From the NCBI GenBank assembly GCA_963819695.1, contig CAWFXD010000001.1, positions 2,108,001-2,172,000 of the forward strand: 64,000 nucleotides of DNA. Direction: 5' to 3'. The stretch is from DASZIT01 sp963819695. GTDB taxonomy: Bacteria > Actinomycetota > Acidimicrobiia > Acidimicrobiales > RAAP-2. The notes under the pieces were generated by a model. That model was given only the letters and a program-made list of their open reading frames with translations. It was not told where the DNA came from and did no database searches. A program made the position numbers and the translations under genes. Below, one piece after another: positions 62,250 through 64,000 of the stretch (within the stretch, counting starts at the first letter, position 1; each line of letters begins with the position of its first letter).

Positions 62250-62711
62250 CGGGAGGCCGGCTCGGCGGCGGTGGCGCCGGCCGGAAGCCGGAGGCGCACG
62301 GTGCCGGTCACATGGTCGCCGAGCCCGTTGGCCCCCCGCAGGGTGATCTCGATCCCGCCGCGCCCGTCGGTGGCCGCCTCGTCCTTGGCCGTCACCGATC
62401 CGGTCAGGGTCATGGTGTCGTCGGGGTAGTTGGGGGCGCCCAACCGGATGTTGACGTCATCCAGCACCGCCGCCGGTCCCGACCAGTCGGTCACGTAGCG
62501 CCCGACCAGGCCGTTGGTGGAGAGGATGTTCATGAAGATGTCCTTCGAGCCCGCGCTGGCCGGCCAGCACCGGGTCGTGGTGGACATCCTGGTAGTCACG
62601 GGAGGCGATGGCGGTGCTGATGATCAGGGTGCGGGTGAGCGGCAGCTCGAGAGCCGGGAGGGCGTCGCCCACCGAGACGTCCTCGAACCGGAGGGTGGCG
62701 GGGATGGTCAT
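62246..62711 (-). CDS. chsH1: MaoC-like enoyl-CoA hydratase subunit, ChsH1-like (one frameshift near 62560)
   Basis: ATG 62711 begins MTIPATLRFEDVSVGDALPA. It continues LIISTAIASRDYQDVHHDPV, in which a MaoC hydratase usually places D-x-x-x-x-H. After a one-base change near 62560 the frame reads GSKDIFMNILSTNGLVGRYV, then DWSGPAAVLDDVNIRLGAPN and LRGANGLGDHVTGTVRLRLP. SKDIF(V/M)NIL.T.GLVxRYVTDW is diagnostic for ChsH1 of the steroid Igr operon. In that system ChsH1-ChsH2 hydrates the side-chain enoyl-CoA before Ltp2 cleaves it. The total of about 155 residues is slightly longer than the mycobacterial protein. Start and stop overlap both neighbours by ATGA, so the three genes are tightly coupled. 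Confidence 0.87.
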
Positions 62712-63880
62712 ACCGTCAATGCCTCGCCGGCCCGGAGGTCGGCCACCACCTGGCGGCCCAGCCGGGCCAGCTGGGCGCTGGGTCCCCCGAGCAGCAACTC
62801 GATCTGCTTGCCCCACAGGAAGTAGCGGTGGATCGGGTAGTCGATGTCCGCCCCCATCCCCCCGTGCAGGTGCTGGGTGGCGTGGACCACCCGCTGGCCG
62901 GCGTCCTTGGCGAACCACACCGCCACCCCCACCGCCCGGTCGGCGTCCAGTCCGTGGTCGAGCCGCCAGGCCGCCTGCCAGAGGGTGACCCGCATCGACT
63001 CGGTGTCGATGGCGGCATCGGCCGCTTTCAGCATGGTGCCCTGGAAGGTCGACAGCGGGCGGCCGAACTGCTCCCGGACGTTGAGGTACTCGGCAGCCTG
63101 GGCCACCGCCGCCTCGGCCACCCCGACCTGGAGGGCGCAGAGCCCGGTCCAGGCCCGGTTCAACATCCAGCCGAGGACCTCCCGCCCGCGGGCCGGGTCG
63201 CCCCCGGCCAGCAGGTGCTCATGGGGGACGAAGACGTCGTCGAGATGGAGGTGGGGGTGGATCTCGCGGTTGGTGGTCACCGCCCGCTCGACCCGCACCT
63301 TCTCGGTGTTCGGATCCACCGACGCCACCACCACCCCGCCGTCGGACGTCAGCGCCGGGACCAGCACCCGATCGGCCACGTGGGCGAAGGGGACGGCCAG
63401 GGCGGTGCCGGACAGGTGCACACCGGAGGTGGGGCTTCCGGCAAACTCCGCCCGGACCGAAGGATCCCCGGCTCCCCCGGCGGCGATATCCGCGGCCACC
63501 TCGGAGAGGGCGGCGGTGAGCATCAGATCGCCGTCCTCCACCTCGGGGAGGACCCCGGCCCGCAGTTGGTCGGACCCGAACTCGGCGATGGGCAGGCACC
63601 CCAGCACCAGGGTGGCCCACAGCGGCACCGGGGCCACCGAGCGACCCTGGGCCTCGAGGATCAGCGACAGCTCGACCAGGCCGTAGCCCCCGCCCCCGTC
63701 GCCCTTGGGAATGGCCAGGCCCAGCAGGTCGGCCTGGGCCAGCGCCGCCCACAGCTGGCGGTCGACCCGGTCATCGGTGGCCTCCACCTCCCGGACCCGA
63801 TCCGGGGTCACCAGGCCGGCGAAGATCCCGCCGGCCGCCTCCCGGACCGCCTCCTGTTCCTCGCTGAAGGTGAAGTCCAT
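62708..63880 (-). CDS. Acyl-CoA dehydrogenase, FadE-type, in the steroid side-chain operon
   Basis: The intact protein has 390 residues from ATG 63880. It has an acyl-CoA dehydrogenase fold: MDFTFSEEQEAVREAAGGIF, GDGGGGYGLVELSLILEAQG, a central beta-domain and a C-terminal helical bundle with EYLNVREQFGRPLSTFQGTM, the FAD-contacting Arg, and VHATQHLHGGMGADIDYPIH. Heteromeric FadE pairs (such as ChsE1-ChsE2) use two such genes; only this one is visible, and its partner could lie beyond the right edge. Which subunit it represents, and whether it holds the catalytic Glu, cannot be settled by eye. It is coupled to chsH1 (ATGA) and to the upstream gene (TGATG). It would dehydrogenate the shortened steroid side-chain CoA ester. 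Confidence 0.87.
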   Translation of the reverse strand: MDFTFSEEQEAVREAAGGIFAGLVTPDRVREVEATDDRVDRQLWAALAQADLLGLAIPKGDGGGGYGLVELSLILEAQGRSVAPVPLWATLVLGCLPIAEFGSDQLRAGVLPEVEDGDLMLTAALSEVAADIAAGGAGDPSVRAEFAGSPTSGVHLSGTALAVPFAHVADRVLVPALTSDGGVVVASVDPNTEKVRVERAVTTNREIHPHLHLDDVFVPHEHLLAGGDPARGREVLGWMLNRAWTGLCALQVGVAEAAVAQAAEYLNVREQFGRPLSTFQGTMLKAADAAIDTESMRVTLWQAAWRLDHGLDADRAVGVAVWFAKDAGQRVVHATQHLHGGMGADIDYPIHRYFLWGKQIELLLGGPSAQLARLGRQVVADLRAGEALTV

Positions 63881-64000
63881 CAGTGCGCCCCCTGGGTCTG
63901 GTCGGCCGGCCGGGTGCCGGTGAGGTCCGAGCCGTCGACCGGATGGAACACCGGCAGGGTGAGCTCGTCGTCGAAGGTCTCGAACCGGGCCTGGACGGGG
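63880..64000 (-). CDS. C-terminus of a probable DUF35/ChsH2-like protein (runs off the right edge)
   Basis: On the minus strand a frame enters from the right edge and ends with a stop at 63880-63882, overlapping the next ATG by one base. The visible end reads VQARFETFDDELTLPVFHPV followed by DGSDLTGTRPADQTQGAH. The strand-rich ETFDDELTLPVFHPV resembles the OB-fold ending (f.....ltlP.FrPv) of DUF35 proteins such as ChsH2. The context with ltp2 and chsH1 makes that likely, because Ltp2 needs a DUF35 partner. Only about 39 residues are seen, so the call is an inference. Confidence 0.5.
   Translation of the reverse strand, partial: PVQARFETFDDELTLPVFHPVDGSDLTGTRPADQTQGAH

Noticed and set aside
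1..64000. CRISPR arrays, tRNA/rRNA genes, insertion sequences
   Set aside because: No regularly spaced repeats, cloverleaf-like segments with conserved GTTCRA loops, rRNA signatures or transposase motifs were seen on reading the sequence. A covariance-model search would be needed to exclude small RNAs.

Overview
The window is GC-rich DNA from an actinobacterium, most plausibly an uncultured member of the Acidimicrobiia or a relative. The evidence is gene content: a PafB/PafC-type WYL pair, CtaG, F420/LLM flavin enzymes, several FadD-type acyl-CoA synthetases, an Ltp2/ChsH1/FadE steroid side-chain module, a DosR-type palindrome and a type IV pilus set with MshEN-domain ATPases. The lineage is an inference from content. 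No rRNA or tRNA gene, CRISPR array or insertion sequence was recognised.

Region by region. At 1-3.2 kb there is the start of an HU-like gene and a conjugation/mobilization pair (TraG-type coupling ATPase facing a MobF/TrwC relaxase). At 3.3-7.6 kb are pafC, pafB, ctaG and an acyl-CoA carboxylase carboxyltransferase. At 7.7-17.5 kb is the main type IV pilus cluster: two pilin genes flanking a polytopic membrane protein, then pilC, a pilT with an N-terminal MshEN domain, pilB and a divergent prepilin peptidase. At 17.7-25.2 kb are two hypotheticals, moaC, an FmdB zinc ribbon, a second pilT, a methylmalonate-semialdehyde dehydrogenase, a hydrolase and an amidohydrolase. pilM-pilN-pilO follow at 25.5-27.9 kb.

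At 28-46 kb are tldE/tldD, a thioesterase, a transglutaminase-like protein, an MFS carrier, dxs, two acyl-CoA synthetases, an isochorismatase-fold protein without its usual catalytic residues, an ANT(2'')-like nucleotidyltransferase, an LLM oxidoreductase, and a flavin monooxygenase/TetR/metal-dependent hydrolase operon preceded by a perfect 22-bp palindrome. At 46-56 kb an enolase-superfamily enzyme and a GH15 glycosidase diverge from a translationally coupled operon: TPP enzyme, small membrane protein, gluconate-dehydrogenase-subunit-3-like protein, GMC oxidoreductase and SDR. This looks like a sugar or polyol oxidation locus. At 56-61 kb are an aldo/keto reductase, aquaporin, VapBC, dienelactone hydrolase and a metallo-beta-lactamase-fold protein. 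At 61-64 kb, on the minus strand, lie ltp2, chsH1, an acyl-CoA dehydrogenase and the 3' end of a probable DUF35/ChsH2 gene. These resemble the enzymes that remove the last steroid side-chain unit.

Many genes are split by what look like single-base indels. They concentrate at 7.7-27.9 kb and 49.5-54.8 kb, while 28-35.6 kb reads cleanly. Several occur in short homopolymers of otherwise well-conserved proteins, so I read most as sequence errors rather than true pseudogenes. Frameshifted genes are given as one feature over the whole locus, with the approximate break points.
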